From assembly GCA_902760955.1 (NCBI GenBank), contig CACWIG010000001.1, positions 31,918 to 95,917 on the forward strand: a stretch of DNA of 64,000 bases, given 5' to 3'. The stretch is from an uncultured Ruminococcus sp. (GTDB lineage: Bacteria; Bacillota; Clostridia; Monoglobales; Monoglobaceae). Position numbers and translations under genes: made by a program. The notes below the pieces were generated by a model. That model saw only the letters and a program-made list of their open reading frames with translations, was not told where the DNA came from and did no database searches. Position 1 is the first letter of the stretch, and each line of letters opens with the position of its first letter. Of the stretch, positions 62,124 through 64,000 are shown one piece after another.

Positions 62124-63173
62124 ATGTTAAAAAGACTGAAAGGTAAGCTGAACGATGCGGTTAAGAAAACAAACAAGAAAATTGCTTTGGTTCTTTCCGC
62201 CGCTGTTGTAACTGTTACTTGTTGCGGATTTGTATATGCCACACCAAATGAAGTTACAATTGTTGATTCGGACAGCACTCCCGTTCAGATTAAAACTACC
62301 GACACCAATGTTGGCAAGATTCTATCAAAGCAAGGTATTATTTTGAACGAGGGCGACCGCGTTAATTATGCATTAACTGATAATGTAGATGACAAGGCGG
62401 TCATTAGAATTAAAAGAGCTATCTCGGTTGATATTTACCATATGGGTAAGACGAGAAGCTACGTGACGGCAGAAAACAACGTAGGAAAAATTCTTCAGGA
62501 AAACGGCATTAGCGTTACAGAAGAATGTACAGTTGTTCCCGCTGTTGATGAAAGTGTATCGGATGGTGACATAATTACAGTTATTGCTCGCGATGCACAC
62601 GATGTTACTGTTCAGGAAGAATTTGATTATGCAGTAATTGAAAACGAGAACAGTGATTTAGCTCCCGGTGAAAGAGTTGTTATTCAGTCGGGACAGAAGG
62701 GTGTTAAAGAGTACACCTATCAGATTCGTTATCAGGACGGCGTTGAAGTCGACAGAGTTTTAGTGGATGAGGTTGTTCTCTCTGAACCTGTTGACGAAAT
62801 CGTTGAACATGGCCCGGAAAGTGTTTGGGAGCTTGGCGTTATTCCCGCAAGCAGACCAACAAACTACAGCAGAATGGAAACATTTACTGCAACAGCGTAT
62901 GATGCTTCTCCGGCAGATAACGGAAAGTGGGCAGGAAAAACTTCTACAGGAATGCCTTTAGTGTATGGCGTTGTGGCTGTCGATCCAAAAGTTATTCCTT
63001 ACGGAACAAAAATGTATATTGAGTCAGCAGATGGCCAATATATATACGGATATGCTATTGCCGGCGATTGCGGCGGTGCAATAAAGGGTAAAAAGGTAGA
63101 TTTATTCTTTGAATCAAGAAGTACCTGTTACCAATTCGGCAGAAGAGCAGTAAATATTTATTTTCTTGACTAA
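62124..63173 (+). CDS. YabE-like cell-wall protein (DUF348, G5, 3D domains)
   Basis: This exported, probably wall-hydrolysing protein is of the YabE/resuscitation-factor type (349 residues). A basic N terminus and signal/anchor (IALVLSAAVVTVTCCGFVYA) are followed by two DUF348 repeats (IKTTDTNVGKILSKQGIIL; VTAENNVGKILQENGISV), a G5 domain (YTYQIRYQDGVEVDRVLVDE) and a C-terminal 3D domain. The 3D domain carries the three aspartates (ATAYDAS, VVAVDPKVIPYGTKMYIE, GDCGGAIKGKKVDLFF) of the MltA-like lytic fold. The ATG at 62124 follows GAGGTGA. Confidence 0.93.
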   Translation: MLKRLKGKLNDAVKKTNKKIALVLSAAVVTVTCCGFVYATPNEVTIVDSDSTPVQIKTTDTNVGKILSKQGIILNEGDRVNYALTDNVDDKAVIRIKRAISVDIYHMGKTRSYVTAENNVGKILQENGISVTEECTVVPAVDESVSDGDIITVIARDAHDVTVQEEFDYAVIENENSDLAPGERVVIQSGQKGVKEYTYQIRYQDGVEVDRVLVDEVVLSEPVDEIVEHGPESVWELGVIPASRPTNYSRMETFTATAYDASPADNGKWAGKTSTGMPLVYGVVAVDPKVIPYGTKMYIESADGQYIYGYAIAGDCGGAIKGKKVDLFFESRSTCYQFGRRAVNIYFLD

Positions 63174-63179
63174 AACAAG

Positions 63180-63214
63180 ATGGTTGTCGTTATATTGCGG
63201 CAACCATTTTTGTT
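63180..63214 (+). terminator. Intrinsic terminator of the YabE-like gene
   Basis: ATGGTTGTCG / CGGCAACCAT (one G-U pair) with an 8-nt loop, followed by TTTTGTTTTT. Confidence 0.85.
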
Positions 63215-63259
63215 TTTAGACTTATAAATACTTTTAATTTATACGAAAAGGCAACAAAT

Positions 63260-63620
63260 TGTATTTGTAGGGGACGGCGTCCTCGACGTCCCGTAGGCTC
63301 TCCTGAGTATTTGTAGGGGCGATTCACGAATCGCCCGTTTGTCAGCGGTAGCTGACTGAGGGATTGTCAAAGATACCCTGAAACATATTACATAATGTTG
63401 TAGGGCAGGGGCTTGCTCCTGCCGAACAATGCGTAAATTCAAAATAATTTTATTTAATTAATTGCCCTTCGCCCATACATTCGCCAAGCCCGAATGCAAT
63501 GAAAAATTATTTTGGATTTACAGCTTATGCAATAATATCTCTTGTAGGGGACGGCGTCCTCTTTCGTCCCGAAAAAATCCATTGTATAAAAGGAACTGTC
63601 AGTAATAGCTGGCTGAGAGG
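63260..63620. repeat. Repeat cluster before the rRNA-type promoters
   Basis: Family A (about 63267-63293), family B (about 63313-63338), a CAGCGGTAGCTGACTGAGG unit, family C (about 63400-63424), a full family D copy (63435-63519) and a family A variant (about 63544-63570). The C-D junction reads as at 612-732, so the same composite recurs at both ends of the window. Confidence 0.85.
63435..63519 (+). repeat. MITE-like repeat family D, last copy
   Basis: A full-length unit, AAATTCAAAATAATTTT to AAATTATTTTGGATTT. It is preceded by a family C palindrome and ATGCGT, exactly as in the copy at 647-732. Confidence 0.8.
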
Positions 63621-63711
63621 TTGGATATAAATAAAAATAGTGTGTAAAATATGATACAACCTACAATATATAGGATGGGAAATAAAAAAATATAAAAAAA
63701 CGAAAAAAGTG

Positions 63712-63740
63712 TTGACAAAAGAGGAATAAGATGATATACT
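63712..63740 (+). promoter_or_regulatory. rRNA-type tandem promoter P1
   Basis: TTGACA (63712-63717), a 17-bp spacer ending TGA, and TATACT (63735-63740). An A-tract UP-like element lies upstream. Confidence 0.88.
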
Positions 63741-63814
63741 GTGTAAGCTGTCAGAAGAGAGACAACGTCTTAGAGACAAGTGTGAAAATAATTTAAAAAA
63801 GTTAAAAAAAGCAC

Positions 63815-63843
63815 TTGACAAAGGCGAGTAAGTATGATATACT
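63815..63843 (+). promoter_or_regulatory. rRNA-type tandem promoter P2
   Basis: TTGACA (63815-63820), a 17-bp spacer ending TGA, and TATACT (63838-63843), preceded by AAAAAAGTTAAAAAAAGCAC. Confidence 0.88.
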
Positions 63844-63911
63844 GACAAAGTTGTGTCGCTCAAAGGAAGCGAGCCTGGTCGAAAGTTTTTTGAAAAAGTT
63901 AAAAAAAATAC

Positions 63912-63940
63912 TTGACAAACTAAAGACAAGGTGATATAAT
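63912..63940 (+). promoter_or_regulatory. rRNA-type tandem promoter P3 and start of an rRNA leader
   Basis: TTGACA (63912-63917), a 17-bp spacer ending TGA, and TATAAT (63935-63940), preceded by the same A-rich element as P2. The remaining 60 bp hold a CCCGCGAGAGCGG segment and end in GTTTGAAAAGTAAA. The latter resembles the boxA/TTTGAAAA region before 16S rRNA, so an rrn operon is expected just past the window. Confidence 0.85.
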
Positions 63941-64000
63941 GAATAAGCTGTCCTTGAGAGAGATAGCCCGCGAGAGCGGAAGTGATGTTTGAAAAGTAAA

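Noticed and set aside
63525..63929. 134-codon minus-strand frame at the right end
   Set aside because: It runs antisense through the three rRNA-type promoters and repeat DNA, with no start signal or recognisable domain.

Overview
The window reads as a chromosomal segment of a low-GC, spore-forming Clostridia (Bacillota). The evidence is PolC-type DNA polymerase, ParA/ParB with Bacillus-type parS sites, Veg, a YabE-like 3D/G5 protein, a SPOCS/LysM sporulation-type protein, an SLH surface protein and sigma-A promoters with 17-18 bp spacers. It is probably origin-proximal: it holds parAB with two parS sites, rpmG-secE at the left edge, a veg/rsmA/rsmI/yabE neighbourhood, and a triple tandem promoter array at the right edge that looks like the start of an rRNA operon. 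I cannot name the species.

Layout. 1-471: rpmG-secE, reading out to the left. 600-1680: dense palindromic repeats and MITE-like units. 1745-4708: SLH-domain surface protein. 5.1-5.5 kb: more repeats. 5.6-13.2 kb: ispG-polC-tex. 13.2-15.0 kb: two parS sites and parAB. 15.2-20.4 kb: small membrane protein, serS, a Wzt/TagH-like ABC ATPase and two family 2 glycosyltransferases. 20.5-21.7 kb: CBS-domain CorC/HlyC protein. 21.9-23.4 kb: tRNA-Thr whose 3' part is duplicated on the far side of a lone AAA ATPase gene, like a small tRNA-targeting element. 23.4-28.9 kb: O-antigen-ligase-like protein, YigZ, flavin reductase, QueH, sensor kinase.

29.4-44.0 kb is a glycyl-radical-enzyme bacterial microcompartment (GRM) locus with a class II aldolase, the arrangement associated with fucose/rhamnose use. 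Its parts are a HAD phosphatase, B12-independent diol dehydratase and activase, shell proteins (EutS-, EutN-, PduA-, PduT-like and a second tandem-BMC protein), EutP-like GTPase, aldolase, HbpS-like protein, Zn alcohol dehydrogenase, PduS-like electron carrier, CoA-acylating aldehyde dehydrogenase, PduL and a DeoR regulator. The inferred route is fuculose/rhamnulose-1-phosphate to DHAP plus lactaldehyde, then 1,2-propanediol, propionaldehyde, and finally propanol or propionyl-CoA/propionyl-phosphate. At least five cargo proteins carry a terminal amphipathic helix that looks like an encapsulation peptide. The dehydratase has a similar helix inside an internal insertion.

44.0-48.2 kb: rdgB and addB. 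48.43-53.50 kb: a ~5.07 kb element with a large serine recombinase. Its two ends carry inverted 18-bp arms that reconstitute a nearly perfect symmetrical attP, and joining the outer flanks restores an intrinsic terminator for veg. The element carries oriT-like palindromes, a structured leader RNA with a terminator/antiterminator, two lipoproteins, and a candidate type I toxin-antitoxin module (22-codon hydrophobic ORF plus convergent antisense RNA). 53.5-63.2 kb: veg, acyltransferase, rsmA, DUF2007 protein, pckG, SPOCS/LysM protein, rsmI, trmN6-like methyltransferase and the YabE-like protein. 63.2-64.0 kb: repeats and the rRNA-type promoters.

Start codons were chosen by eye from Shine-Dalgarno spacing. 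Family names rest on recalled motifs and have not been checked by a database search.
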